From Vibrio hibernica (GTDB lineage Bacteria > Pseudomonadota > Gammaproteobacteria > Enterobacterales > Vibrionaceae), in contig NZ_VHKO01000001.1 in assembly GCF_015223435.1 (NCBI RefSeq), forward strand, positions 62,001 through 126,000: DNA of 64,000 nucleotides, given 5' to 3'. Made by a program: the position numbers and the translations under genes. The notes beneath the pieces were generated by a model. That model made no database searches, was not told the DNA's origin, and saw only the letters and a list, made by a program, of their open reading frames with translations. This document shows, one piece after another, positions 45,610 through 54,148 of this stretch (position 1 is the first letter of the stretch; every line of letters starts with the position of its first letter).

Positions 45610-46301
45610 GATAGTTCGACTGTATTAATGTCAGTATTCGTCACCGTATCTAAATGCGCTCTGTTACTTGGAGTAAGATCAACACCTTCTAACCATAAAT
45701 TAAGACGATTTAACCCATGCTCTAAACGAAATATTACTCGTTCAGACCAAAGTGTGAATAATTGCGCTGCTGAGATTGCGGGTAGAGCAACAATCAAACC
45801 TGCAGCCGTTGTTCTCATTGCAAGTCCTAAGCCATCGGCCAGATCATTGGGGGTAATATTACCCGTGCTTGCTGCAACGCCTTTGAACATATCGATTAAG
45901 CCTAATACCGTTCCTAATAATCCTATTAATGGGCTAATTACACCGATCAGCGTTAATAACTTCAAACCACTTTGAAGTTGCAATCGTTTCTCTTGTAACC
46001 ACATTTCGGCAATATCTTCACGTAATGCTTTTGGGGTATGTTGCTGACGAAGTAATAGACTTGCACCTTGATAGAGCAATGCTTTCTTGCCGGATAATTG
46101 TTCTGATAATTTAAATATTTGGGATGAATCATTCCGGTCAACATTATTTAAGTGCTGGGCCATTTGCTTGCGCCCAATATGTAAATTGAGCACAACATGG
46201 AGGCTGCGTTCAATTATGATAATAAGAGTTAGGAGTGAGCAGATGACTAATGGCCACGCCATTAAACCGAATTGTGCTTGAATATGTAAAATAAATACCA
46301 T
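45606..46301 (-). CDS. exbB: TonB energy-transducing protein ExbB
   Basis: 231 residues with three membrane helices, related to MotA/TolQ. The conserved LLTLIGVISPLIGLLGTVLGLIDMF and AMRTTAAGLIVALPAISAAQLF tracts are present. It forms the pentameric channel with ExbD that energises TonB. It lies two bases after the tonB stop and overlaps exbD by four. Confidence 0.93.
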   Translation of the reverse strand: MVFILHIQAQFGLMAWPLVICSLLTLIIIIERSLHVVLNLHIGRKQMAQHLNNVDRNDSSQIFKLSEQLSGKKALLYQGASLLLRQQHTPKALREDIAEMWLQEKRLQLQSGLKLLTLIGVISPLIGLLGTVLGLIDMFKGVAASTGNITPNDLADGLGLAMRTTAAGLIVALPAISAAQLFTLWSERVIFRLEHGLNRLNLWLEGVDLTPSNRAHLDTVTNTDINTVELS

Positions 46302-46303
46302 TG

Positions 46304-47034
46304 TTAATCCAACTTAAATCGAATAGGGATCTGGACACGATGTGCCATGGAAATACCGTTTACCTTTCTTGGGGTAAATTTCCATTTTTTAATTGCATCA
46401 AGTGCCGCTGCATCTAGCATATTGGCACCTGATGATGAAACTAATGTGCGTTTAATCTGTTGGCCAGTCTCATCCAGCCAGATTTCATAGGTTGCAGTCC
46501 CTTCAATCCCTTTGCGCTGAGCTAGACGAGGGTAGCGGGGCTTGGTAGGTGGTGAAATGAAATCAGGCTGATCGATCAAAATGGGCTGCTCACTGACGCC
46601 TTTTTTAGCATCTTGTTTGGTCATCATTTTGGTAGAGTGTTCTGTTTTCGTCACTGGGGTATCGATTTTTTTGACGCTTTTAACTGGCTTTGTCGATGTT
46701 TTTGTAGTGACTTTATTTTTTGGTACCGGTTTAATCGAAGGATGGTTTTGTTTAAGTGGTTTACTTAATGTCGGTTTTTTTCAGCTATCGGTTTCAATTT
46801 GGGCGCGGTTTGCTTTGGTTCTACAGGAGTGGCTTTTTTTTGCACGTTAGTCAATGGCGCTGCTGAAGAATTGGACATTACACTTGGTGATGCAGCGATT
46901 AAATTAATCGATACTTTAGTGCTATTGCTGCCTGCCGGCATAGCATAGGCTTTTTGATCATCTAACTGAGTTACCATTAATACATGTGCGCCAATCGCGA
47001 TGGCAGCTGAAAATGTATAGCGACTGAAATTCAC
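46304..47034 (-). pseudogene. tonB: tonB split by a one-base frameshift in an A7 run
   Basis: The N-terminal piece (46765-47034, 89 codons) has the TonB anchor and start of a Pro/Lys-rich linker. After GCT GAA AAA AAC it hits a stop within three codons. Reading one base back at A7 (plus-strand T7 at 46776-46782) restores the linker (KKPTLSKPLKQNHPS, KPVPKNK) and joins the C-terminal domain with PRYPRLAQRKGIEGTATYEIWLDE and AALDAIKKWKFTPRKVNG. The full product would be 243 residues. A AAA AAC is a known -1 slippery heptamer, and a weak hairpin TTAAGT / ACTTAA follows after 5 bases. It could be an error, a mutation, or productive slippage. Confidence 0.8.
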
Positions 47035-47096
47035 AAGATATCCTTATCAATGATCTTAGAAGAAACGTAATGACGGGAATTATTGATCAAGATGCA

Positions 47097-47115
47097 AATA
47101 ATATCAATTATCATT
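47097..47115. promoter_or_regulatory. Fur box between tonB and hutX
   Basis: AATAATATCAATTATCATT resembles the 19-bp Fur consensus GATAATGATAATCATTATC and lies within outer arms ATGCAAAT / ATTTGCAT (47092-47120). It sits between the two divergent heme operons and would repress both when iron is plentiful. Confidence 0.75.
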
Positions 47116-47187
47116 TGCATTATTATTTACGTGAAATTATGATGCTTTTATACAAAAATAGTTGGTTATTAAATGGAATAGGTACGA

Positions 47188-47733
47188 ATGGAATTAAGTC
47201 AGCAGAGTGATGTGACAGAAGTAAAGCTGGATAGCATGAAGGGTGCAGTATTAACGGCCATTACTGAGGACCCTAGCTTATTGCCTGCTAGCATTGCTCA
47301 ACAGCTCAATATTTCAGAGCTTGAGGTGGTTTTATCATTACCTAAAGAGATGGCAGTGATTATTAGTGGAAGCCATGCACAAAGTATTTTAGAGCAGTTG
47401 GTTGGTTGGGGGCCGATGACCAGTATTGTGCATTCAAGTGGCTCTATTTTCGAAGTTAAAGCTCCGTTTCCAAAAGGAAAGGTAGCGCATGGTTATTATA
47501 ATTTAATGGGGCGAGAAGGTGAGTTACACGGGCATTTAAAGCTTGAAAGCATGTCTAAAGTAGCTCTTATTTCCAAGTTGTTCCGTGGAAAAGAAAGCTA
47601 TTATTTTGGCTTTTTTGATCAACAAGGTGACAGTATTTTTAAAGTTTATTTAGGCCGAGACAATAAACGCGTGTTGTTTCCAGATCAGGTAGAAAAATTT
47701 AAACAACTTCAATCCTCATTGAACTCATTATAA
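47188..47733 (+). CDS. hutX: intracellular heme utilisation protein HutX
   Basis: 181 residues, cytoplasmic. HutX/HuvX binds heme and hands it to HutZ. The tract IISGSHAQSILEQLVGWGPMTSIVHSSGSIFEVKAPFPKGK and the later YYNLMGREGELHGHL are characteristic. It lies just after the Fur box and 11 bases before hutZ. In V. cholerae the unit is hutW-hutX-hutZ; hutW is absent here, and the frame starts directly after the promoter region. Confidence 0.9.
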   Translation: MELSQQSDVTEVKLDSMKGAVLTAITEDPSLLPASIAQQLNISELEVVLSLPKEMAVIISGSHAQSILEQLVGWGPMTSIVHSSGSIFEVKAPFPKGKVAHGYYNLMGREGELHGHLKLESMSKVALISKLFRGKESYYFGFFDQQGDSIFKVYLGRDNKRVLFPDQVEKFKQLQSSLNSL

Positions 47734-47744
47734 AGGGATAAATT

Positions 47745-48275
47745 ATGCAAAACGAAGTTAAGCAGGAAAGATTACAAGGTCGTTTAGGCCCAGAAATCCA
47801 AGAGTTTAGAGATGAAAGAAAAACTATTCAGCTTGCTACCATTGATAGAGATGGTAAACCTAATGTGAGCTACGCACCCTTTGTGTCGAATAAAGACGGT
47901 TACTTTGTTCTGATCTCAGAGATTGCTCGCCATGCACGAAACTTACTAGATACTCCCAATGTCTCTTTAATGCTAATTGAAGATGAAGTGTCTGCGAAAC
48001 AACTTTTTGCTCGTAAACGTTTAACTTTTGATGCAGTGGCAAGTGTTGTTGAGAGAAATAGCATTCAATGGCAAGCCGCTATTGCGCAAATGGAAGTTCG
48101 TTTCGGTGAAATAATATTAAGCCTCAGCCAGTTAGAGGACTTTAAACTTTTTTGCTTAAAGCCAGAGAAAGGTTTATTCGTAAAAGGTTTTGGTCAAGCC
48201 TTTCAAGTTTCTGGTGATGATTTAGTTGATGTGGTTCATTTAGAACAAGGGCATAAGAAAGTAGTTAATAGCTAA
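47745..48275 (+). CDS. hutZ: heme-degrading protein HutZ
   Basis: 176 residues, of the HugZ/HutZ split-barrel family (pyridoxamine oxidase fold). It opens the heme ring to release iron. KTIQLATIDRDGKPNVSYAPFV and the basic FARKRLTFDA tract are family features. The C-terminal VVHLEQGHKKV has the His that ligates heme in V. cholerae HutZ. It has AAAGGG upstream and is cotranscribed with hutX; a terminator follows 55 bases after its stop. Confidence 0.92.
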   Translation: MQNEVKQERLQGRLGPEIQEFRDERKTIQLATIDRDGKPNVSYAPFVSNKDGYFVLISEIARHARNLLDTPNVSLMLIEDEVSAKQLFARKRLTFDAVASVVERNSIQWQAAIAQMEVRFGEIILSLSQLEDFKLFCLKPEKGLFVKGFGQAFQVSGDDLVDVVHLEQGHKKVVNS

Positions 48276-48330
48276 CCAGCATCGATTATCTATAATGTGA
48301 TTATCAGCCTTAAGGCGAAAAATAAATAAA

Positions 48331-48364
48331 AAAAGGGTCAGCTCATATGAACTGACCCTTTTTT
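48331..48364. terminator. intrinsic terminator of hutXZ
   Basis: Perfect 11-bp stem AAAAGGGTCAG / CTGACCCTTTT, with A and T runs on either side. Confidence 0.88.
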
Positions 48365-48695
48365 CATTCTTGCAAGCAAAGGTATTGTAGCTCTCCCATT
48401 ATTTAGGGATGTTATTGTATATAAATAATACACTTAGATTAACAATAGTATATTTTGAACATTTGTATATGAGATTTACTTCGTGTTTTGTGCAATCATT
48501 TTTCAGATTTATATTTGAATATCTAATGTGAGTCTAAAAAGTGAACCGCTTTAAAGTATTGCTATTTATTGATATGAATATCAGTATTTAATTGGTTATC
48601 TTGCAGTTACCTATAGATAAGAATATGGTAAACCGAATTATTTGTTTCAGTTCATACACTGATTGAATGCCTAATAGTAAAAGAATGGGATAATT
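48365..48695. other. intergenic region upstream of the thioesterase gene
   Basis: AT-rich, with no reading frame supported by a ribosome site. It should contain the thioesterase promoter. No regulator site was recognised. Confidence 0.4.
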
Positions 48696-49112
48696 ATGAT
48701 TTGGAAGAAAGAAGTTAATCTCGATATTTTGAATGCGAGCTCTAAGAATACGTTGATGGAGCATTTAAATATTGTTTATACCGATTTAGGTGATAACACC
48801 ATTAGTGCGACTATGCCGGTTGATCATACTACTCATCAACCTCTTGGCATGTTGCATGGTGGCGCATCGGTTGTATTGGCTGAAACGTTAGGCTCATTAG
48901 CAGCCAATATGTGTGTGGATGATAACTCGTATTGCGTAGGATTAGATATTAACGCCAATCACATCAGAGCCAAACGCCGCGGCTTAGTCACTGGTACCAC
49001 ATGGCCCATTCATATTGGTGTATCAACACAAGTATGGCAGATTGAAATTGTTGATGAAGACAAGCGCTTGCTTTGTACTAGTCGTATAACCATGGCAGTG
49101 AAATCTCGATAA
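48696..49112 (+). CDS. menI: hotdog-fold thioesterase (MenI/YdiI type)
   Basis: 138 residues. The PaaI/YdiI motif PLGMLHGGASVVLAETLGSLAA has the His-Gly-Gly segment and catalytic Glu of acyl-CoA hotdog thioesterases, and GLDINANHIRAKRRGLVTG follows as in E. coli YdiI (MenI). The probable reaction is hydrolysis of 1,4-dihydroxy-2-naphthoyl-CoA in menaquinone synthesis, although these enzymes accept many acyl-CoAs. Menaquinone would suit the nitrate respiration genes here. It shares one base with the following DUF3389-like gene. Confidence 0.8.
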   Translation: MIWKKEVNLDILNASSKNTLMEHLNIVYTDLGDNTISATMPVDHTTHQPLGMLHGGASVVLAETLGSLAANMCVDDNSYCVGLDINANHIRAKRRGLVTGTTWPIHIGVSTQVWQIEIVDEDKRLLCTSRITMAVKSR

Positions 49113-49348
49113 TGATCATTGAATTCTCACACGGTAAAGTCATTGCTAATATGCACGAGGTCGTTGTACGGCTAACAGGCGTTGGGTTGGTGACATTACA
49201 AGCTCAAACCGATGCATTAACCTTGATTGGCCGTGGTGCTAATGTTGTTACCGCCTATGATATGCAGTGTCAGTGGTCAGTACAGCTTGATTCTCAAGAG
49301 CAGTTACAGCAGCTTTCTAATTTTATTGGTACGCCGATTCAGGAGTGA
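49112..49348 (+). CDS. DUF3389-like small Vibrio protein
   Basis: 78 residues, soluble, without motifs of known function. The layout (MIIEFSHGKVIANMHEVVVRL, then LIGRGANVV, then WSVQLDSQEQLQQL) recalls the DUF3389 family restricted to Vibrionaceae; this assignment is from memory. It starts on the last base of the thioesterase stop codon, so the two are coupled. Confidence 0.6.
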   Translation: MIIEFSHGKVIANMHEVVVRLTGVGLVTLQAQTDALTLIGRGANVVTAYDMQCQWSVQLDSQEQLQQLSNFIGTPIQE

Positions 49349-49376
49349 TGGATTTATTACATCACGGACATTCATG

Positions 49377-49408
49377 AAATAATAAATAATAAATAATAAA
49401 TAATAAGG
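49377..49408. repeat. 7-bp tandem repeat upstream of sgrR
   Basis: AATAAAT is repeated about four times in a row. It lies between the DUF3389-like gene and sgrR and could vary in copy number. Confidence 0.75.
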
Positions 49409-49512
49409 CAATTTCTTCGTACATTCTTTGACACTTAACCAAAGAATTCTTCAGTTTAGCGTGCTAATCTAGGAAATATTTTTCTGACTTAAGATAGTTG
49501 AGTTTCCTCTTT

Positions 49513-51210
49513 ATGAGCAGTCCTCGTTTACGTATTCAATTTGAACGTTTGTTTGAACATCTTCAAGGTGAAGATACTTCTATTCAGCTCGATGATTTGA
49601 CTGATATTTTGTGTTGTACACGCCGTAATGCTCGTATTGTTTTGAATAAATTAGCCGATGAGGACTGGATAGAGTGGATCCCAGCGGCGGGACGTGGAAA
49701 ACAATCGCAGCTTATTTTTAAACGTAATAAATATGATGTGAGTGAAAACCTTGCTAAGCGATATTTGGAAGAAGGTAAGATTGGACATGCTCTATCGGTA
49801 TTAGATAATGACCCTTCTCGCCTAACGCAAATATTTCAAAGTTATTTGGGGGTCAGTCATTTAGAAGGCGAGCAGGTTGTTCGTTTGCCTTATTATCGTC
49901 AACTTGCCAATTTGAATCCTGTTAAACCTACTCGTCGCTCTGAACAACATATTATTCATCAAGTATTTAGTGGTTTGACAAAGCTTGATGAACAAGAAAA
50001 TGTTCAGCCCGATCTTGCTCACCATTGGGAAATGCTTACCCCAACACACTGGCGCTTTTATTTACGTTCAGGAGTACGATTTCATAGTGGTGATCGTTTA
50101 CAAATGAATGACGTTATTGAAAGTATTGAGAAAATGAGCACGATGTTACTGTTTCAACATATCGAATCGGTTATGTCACCAGCAACGAATACGCTCGATA
50201 TTGTATTAAATAAAGCAGACCACTATTTACCATTATTATTAACAGAAACATTGGCTAAAATTCTGCCTAGTACTTCAGAGCGCTCAGACTTATTTGATTT
50301 AATCCCAAATGGTACAGGGCCATATAGAGTTACTCGCAATGATGAAACTCGATTAGTACTAGAAGCGCATGATCAATATTTTGGTTACCGACCTCTTATT
50401 GAGCGAGTGGAAGTATGGGTGATTGATGAATCACATTCTTCGATGGTTTACCCGAGTTTAACCAACCCAATGAAACCCAAAGAAGGGCAATTTATTGATG
50501 TTGAGCTTGATCCTGGCTGTACTTACTTATTATTAAATCAATCTACGGGACTGGCGAAAGATCCACTTTGGGCGGAATACTTTGCGAGCCGTTTGAATTC
50601 CTTTAGTTTATTACGAGAAATACCGAATCAAAAAGTAATCGAGCTTGGCTTGCTTCATGCTCACGGTTTAAAGCCGGGGTGGCATCACAGTGGCACTTAT
50701 CATACTGACATTCGGTTACCATTTGGTGAGGAGATGTCAAAGCCTATGATCACGGTTGCGTATCACTCTATGCATCCTTTATTTCCTCATGTGGTTGCCG
50801 CGATTAAATCATTATTGAAAAAAGATGGCCTTCAGATCCGAACGATAAAATATGATATTGAAGTTGAAAACCCTCAAGAAATCGATCTTTGGCTTAAACC
50901 AATGGGATTAGCCAATAATCGAAAAGATGCGTTGATGGGTTGGTTACTCGGCTATAGTGATATAGATAAAATGAGCAAACCGGAGTTATTTAACAACTGG
51001 CAGAATTTAATTAATGATTGGCGGAGCGAGAGTTTAGCGTCATTTCCTGCCAAAATATTAGCGAAAGAGTTAGTACAAAGTAAGCAAGTTATTCCAATGT
51101 TCCATTGCTGGTTAGGGGTAGGTCAAGACCATTGTGGGTCATTACAAAATGCTACTTGTAATGCGTTAGGTTGGTTTGATTTTAGCCAAGTTTGGGTTAA
51201 ACCTGAATAA
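49513..51210 (+). CDS. sgrR: SgrR-family transcriptional regulator
   Basis: 565 residues. An N-terminal winged helix domain (RLRIQFERLFEHLQGEDTSIQLDDLTDILCCTRRNARIVLNKL) is joined to a domain like solute-binding proteins of oligopeptide transporters (from about residue 105 to the end). In E. coli SgrR senses sugar-phosphate stress and turns on the small RNA SgrS. No SgrS-like RNA was recognised next to this gene. ATG 49513 is chosen; a TTG at 49498 would add five residues. mgsA elsewhere in the window also concerns sugar-phosphate stress. Confidence 0.82.
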   Translation: MSSPRLRIQFERLFEHLQGEDTSIQLDDLTDILCCTRRNARIVLNKLADEDWIEWIPAAGRGKQSQLIFKRNKYDVSENLAKRYLEEGKIGHALSVLDNDPSRLTQIFQSYLGVSHLEGEQVVRLPYYRQLANLNPVKPTRRSEQHIIHQVFSGLTKLDEQENVQPDLAHHWEMLTPTHWRFYLRSGVRFHSGDRLQMNDVIESIEKMSTMLLFQHIESVMSPATNTLDIVLNKADHYLPLLLTETLAKILPSTSERSDLFDLIPNGTGPYRVTRNDETRLVLEAHDQYFGYRPLIERVEVWVIDESHSSMVYPSLTNPMKPKEGQFIDVELDPGCTYLLLNQSTGLAKDPLWAEYFASRLNSFSLLREIPNQKVIELGLLHAHGLKPGWHHSGTYHTDIRLPFGEEMSKPMITVAYHSMHPLFPHVVAAIKSLLKKDGLQIRTIKYDIEVENPQEIDLWLKPMGLANNRKDALMGWLLGYSDIDKMSKPELFNNWQNLINDWRSESLASFPAKILAKELVQSKQVIPMFHCWLGVGQDHCGSLQNATCNALGWFDFSQVWVKPE

Positions 51211-51258
51211 TTAGCGCAAAGGAGCGTAATCTAGAAATTGTTTAAAGGAGAGACTGTC

Positions 51259-51633
51259 ATGAGTGTTATCACCGATAGCAATATTTTAAAAAATGATCAG
51301 GGTCGATTACAACCTTGTGCGGTTGTGCTTACGACAACGAACGATGATGAAATTACACAGTTACTTATTAGGCAACTTCTTGAAAAGCAACTAGCTGCAT
51401 GTGTGCAAGTCTTACCTATTTCAAGTTATTACCAGTGGCATGGTGAAGTGAATCACGATCAAGAATCCTTGCTTATTATTAAAATGGTTAAGACTCAGTA
51501 TAAAGAAGTAGAACGTTTGATTCTGGACCTAAATACTTATCAAGTGCCGCAAATTATCATGTTACCAATAGAAACGGGATACTTTGAATATTTGCAATGG
51601 ATCAATAAACACGCTCAACCTGATATCTCCTAG
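51259..51633 (+). CDS. cutA: CutA1 divalent-ion tolerance protein
   Basis: 124 residues. The conserved core AACVQVLPISSYYQWHGEVNHDQESLLIIKM and HAQPDI end match the trimeric CutA1 family; copper tolerance was the first proposed role, but its real function is unsettled. ATG 51259 has AAAGGAGAG upstream (51244-51252), while an in-frame TTG at 51238 lacks one. It follows sgrR by 48 bases and may be cotranscribed. Confidence 0.9.
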   Translation: MSVITDSNILKNDQGRLQPCAVVLTTTNDDEITQLLIRQLLEKQLAACVQVLPISSYYQWHGEVNHDQESLLIIKMVKTQYKEVERLILDLNTYQVPQIIMLPIETGYFEYLQWINKHAQPDIS

Positions 51634-51690
51634 CTCATCTATTATAACTTAGGCCACTGTCAGCCAATTATTTTTTAACTATGGATTTTT

Positions 51691-52164
51691 ATGCAAACCG
51701 TCTCGATTTTAGTTGATGTACAAAACATTTATTACACCACTCGTGATATTTATCATCGTCATTTTGATTACAATGCCTTTTGGGCAAAAGTGATGAAAGA
51801 ACGAACTTTAATTCATGCCAATGCTTATGCGATTGCTCGCAGTGATGATAAGCAAAAACAATTCCACAATATTTTACGCGGAATTGGTTTTGACGTGAAA
51901 CTGAAACCGTTTATTCAAAGACAAGACGGTTCCGCTAAAGGTGATTGGGATGTTGGTATTGCGTTGGATGCGATTGAATTAGCCGAAATTTCGGATGTGA
52001 TAGTGATTGCATCTGGCGATGGTGATTTTGACTTACTCGCTAAGCGTATTCAGCAACGTTACGGTAAGAAAGTGGAAGTGTATGGCGTTCCTGGTTTAAC
52101 GGCAAATTCATTGATTGAAGCGGCAGATGAATATTTCCCAATTCAAGCAGATTTACTACTCTGA
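51691..52164 (+). CDS. NYN-domain (LabA-like) protein
   Basis: 157 residues, of the PIN-like NYN family, probable metal-dependent RNA nucleases. The acidic active-site residues are in SILVDVQNIYYT (Asp9), GDWDVGIALDAIE and VIASGDGDFDLLAKR. LabA proteins of cyanobacteria affect clock output, but no function is known in Vibrio. It is a cytoplasmic protein, separated from cutA by 57 bases. Confidence 0.85.
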   Translation: MQTVSILVDVQNIYYTTRDIYHRHFDYNAFWAKVMKERTLIHANAYAIARSDDKQKQFHNILRGIGFDVKLKPFIQRQDGSAKGDWDVGIALDAIELAEISDVIVIASGDGDFDLLAKRIQQRYGKKVEVYGVPGLTANSLIEAADEYFPIQADLLL

Positions 52165-52228
52165 TAGATTTGAATATGAAGCCGCTTTTAATTAAGAGTT
52201 CTCATTATTGAAAGCGGTATCAGAATAT

Positions 52229-52267
52229 CATTACTGGTAGTTTTACGCGTGCTAAACACCAGTAATG
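52229..52267. terminator. hairpin between the NYN gene and the phosphatase gene
   Basis: CATTACTGGT / ACCAGTAATG is a perfect 10-bp stem with a 19-base loop. Another stem, CCGCTTTTAAT / ATTGAAAGCGG, lies just upstream. T tracts are weak, so terminator function is tentative. Confidence 0.5.
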
Positions 52268-52316
52268 AGTCTTTAAATAGAGCGAATGTCACCGCTGATA
52301 CCCAAAGTGAGTTCGT

Positions 52317-53123
52317 TTACTCTAGTGATACAAGATAAGAACGAATAACTTGTAATACACCAGAATCTCGGTGACTAGGTGCACTGAAACGGGCAAATCT
52401 CTTCACTTCTTCGTGAGCATTATCAACGGCATAGGAATGGTAGCTGGCTTGCAGCATTTCAATATCATTAAAATAATCACCAAAACTCATGGTTTCTTCA
52501 TAGCTAAAACCTAATGTGTTTTGTAGGTGCTTTATAGCATCACCTTTAGATGCTTTGATGTTCATAATATCGAGCCAAATTTTTGCACTTACTACTACTT
52601 TATGGCTTTGACCAAAGAGCTTATTGATTGTTGGGTGAACATTTTCAGCGGTTCCATCAAAATGGCAAATCGCGACCTTGATAAATTCATCTTCAACGCT
52701 TAGCAAGTCATTGACATATTCACAACGATGGTAATACTTTTGTATTTCTTCTAATGCCTTTGGATCTTGTGTTTCAATATAAGCCGATTTTTTACCACAT
52801 AAAACAGTGTATGCACCCGCAATGGTACGAGCTTGCTTTATGATTTCTTTAATTGAAGGGGAATCGATGGTGCAGCTATACAACTCTTTATCCTGATGCA
52901 TCACTAAAGTGCCATTTTCAGCAATAAACATCATTCTATCTTTTATGGGAAGAAAGCTTTCCACTAGGCTGTAATATTGACGCCCAGATGCGGCAGCAAA
53001 CATAATGTTTTGGGCTTCAAGTTGGGCAAAAACGTTGAAAAAATCAGGATCTAACTTGCCATGTTGATCCAGTAAAGTCCCATCCATATCGGTCGCAATG
53101 AATTTGATTGTAGGTGATGACAT
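52317..53123 (-). CDS. Cof-type HAD phosphatase
   Basis: 268 residues from ATG 53123; a GTG 12 bases upstream (53135) would add four. HAD motifs are in order: ATDMDGTLLD (motif I, nucleophile Asp), FAAASGRQY (motif II), the Lys of NIKASKGDAI (motif III) and MSFGDYFNDIEMLQ (motif IV). The C2-type cap domain places it in the Cof/YbjI/YidA group, which acts on small phosphorylated sugars or cofactors. The substrate cannot be told. It is transcribed alone on the minus strand. Confidence 0.88.
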   Translation of the reverse strand: MSSPTIKFIATDMDGTLLDQHGKLDPDFFNVFAQLEAQNIMFAAASGRQYYSLVESFLPIKDRMMFIAENGTLVMHQDKELYSCTIDSPSIKEIIKQARTIAGAYTVLCGKKSAYIETQDPKALEEIQKYYHRCEYVNDLLSVEDEFIKVAICHFDGTAENVHPTINKLFGQSHKVVVSAKIWLDIMNIKASKGDAIKHLQNTLGFSYEETMSFGDYFNDIEMLQASYHSYAVDNAHEEVKRFARFSAPSHRDSGVLQVIRSYLVSLE

Positions 53124-53191
53124 TTGAATACTCACTCAATAATGGAATAAAAATCATATAGGAAGCTGAGGCTTATTATATAAAATCCAAT

Positions 53192-53244
53192 AAAAAACGC
53201 CCATCTATCAATGAAGTTGATTACTTCATAACAGAGTAGGCGTT
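53192..53244 (-). terminator. intrinsic terminator of the 54-residue membrane protein gene
   Basis: AACGCC / GGCGTT forms the outer stem, with an inner ATGAAGT / ACTTCAT. On the minus strand it is followed by TTTTTT. It lies 50 bases after the small gene's stop. Confidence 0.8.
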
Positions 53245-53293
53245 ATGTTATCGGCTATAAACCTAATCTAACTAGAGTCGTTAGATTAACAGT

Positions 53294-53458
53294 TTAGTAA
53301 ATGAATTTGAAATTAATCCAAGTGAATGCTGTTAGTGCGATAAATACAAAAGCAGAACCGTAAAGCAACCCAACATGCAGCGCAATTTTGATTGCACTTT
53401 TCAATTTATTGCTAAGGGTTGTTTTAGGTTGTTCTGCTGTAAATGTAATAGTGTTCAT
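53294..53458 (-). CDS. 54-residue single-helix membrane protein
   Basis: The protein starts MNTITFTAEQPKTTLSNK and has one membrane helix (about 24-47), ending WINFKFIY. The ATG has AAAGGCCAGGT upstream. A clear terminator follows and a perfect CRP-type site precedes it, so it looks like a true small gene. The family was not recognised. It may be a regulatory small membrane protein. Confidence 0.62.
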   Translation of the reverse strand: MNTITFTAEQPKTTLSNKLKSAIKIALHVGLLYGSAFVFIALTAFTWINFKFIY

Positions 53459-53471
53459 ACCTGGCCTTTAA

Positions 53472-53487
53472 TGTGATTCACGTCACA
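53472..53487. promoter_or_regulatory. CRP binding site
   Basis: TGTGATTCACGTCACA is a perfect match to TGTGA-N6-TCACA. It ends 14 bases upstream of the small membrane protein's ATG, too close for usual activation, so cAMP-CRP may repress it. Confidence 0.75.
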
Positions 53488-53538
53488 ATTAGACCATTTT
53501 ATTTGAACTTGATCAAGTTTTTGTGTGTTTTTTCTACA

Positions 53539-54054
53539 TTATTTTAATGTGATGTTAACGATTTCTTTATAAGTTAAAAACAAACGAGCATCAAACTCAA
53601 GCTGGTGATAATCAGGTTCCATATGACAACATAAAGCATAAAAAGCTTTGTTGTGATCTTTCTCTTTAATGTGCGCGAGTTCATGAACTACTAGCATTCT
53701 AAGCAGCGGCTCGGGAGCATCTTTAAAAATGGAAGCAATACGGATTTCATTTTTAGCTTTTAATTTTCCACCGTGATTACGAGAAACAAAAGTATGTAAG
53801 CCTAATGCATGATTAACGATATGGATTTTAGGATCGTAAATGACTTTCGACAGTGGTGATGATTTTTTCAAATAACGATTTTTGATTTGTATCGTGTATT
53901 CATACAGTGCTTTTTCTGTTTTGAGGTCATGCATTTTAGGGTACTTAGAGTTCAGCCATGACTTTAACTTATCATTGTTGATCAGTTGCTCGACCTGAGT
54001 TAACACTTGTTCAGGATAGCCTTGCAGATATTTAAGTGTTGGGTTATTGGTCAT
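53539..54054 (-). CDS. YgjP-like metallopeptidase-domain protein
   Basis: 171 residues. The zinc motif VVHELAHIKEKDHNKAF (HEXXH, with a third His following) is that of the YgjP/DUF45 (M48-like) family. The N-terminal helix and ALGLHTFVSRNHGGKLKAKNEIRI precede it. No signal peptide, so probably cytoplasmic. The substrate is unknown. Confidence 0.85.
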   Translation of the reverse strand: MTNNPTLKYLQGYPEQVLTQVEQLINNDKLKSWLNSKYPKMHDLKTEKALYEYTIQIKNRYLKKSSPLSKVIYDPKIHIVNHALGLHTFVSRNHGGKLKAKNEIRIASIFKDAPEPLLRMLVVHELAHIKEKDHNKAFYALCCHMEPDYHQLEFDARLFLTYKEIVNITLK

Positions 54055-54066
54055 ACTTATTCTTAT

Positions 54067-54098
54067 TTGAACTCACAGCCTTGGCGCTGGGAGTTCAA
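54067..54098. terminator. hairpin between the metallopeptidase and ABC-class ATPase genes
   Basis: TTGAACTC / GAGTTCAA with inner CAGC / GCTG makes a long stem with a short loop. T4 follows on the plus strand, and the minus strand has no T run, so its direction is unclear. Confidence 0.5.
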
Positions 54099-54148
54099 TT
54101 TTGGTGAGTGGTGTTCTATCTAGGCGTTTAGCTTTAAATCCGTATGAA

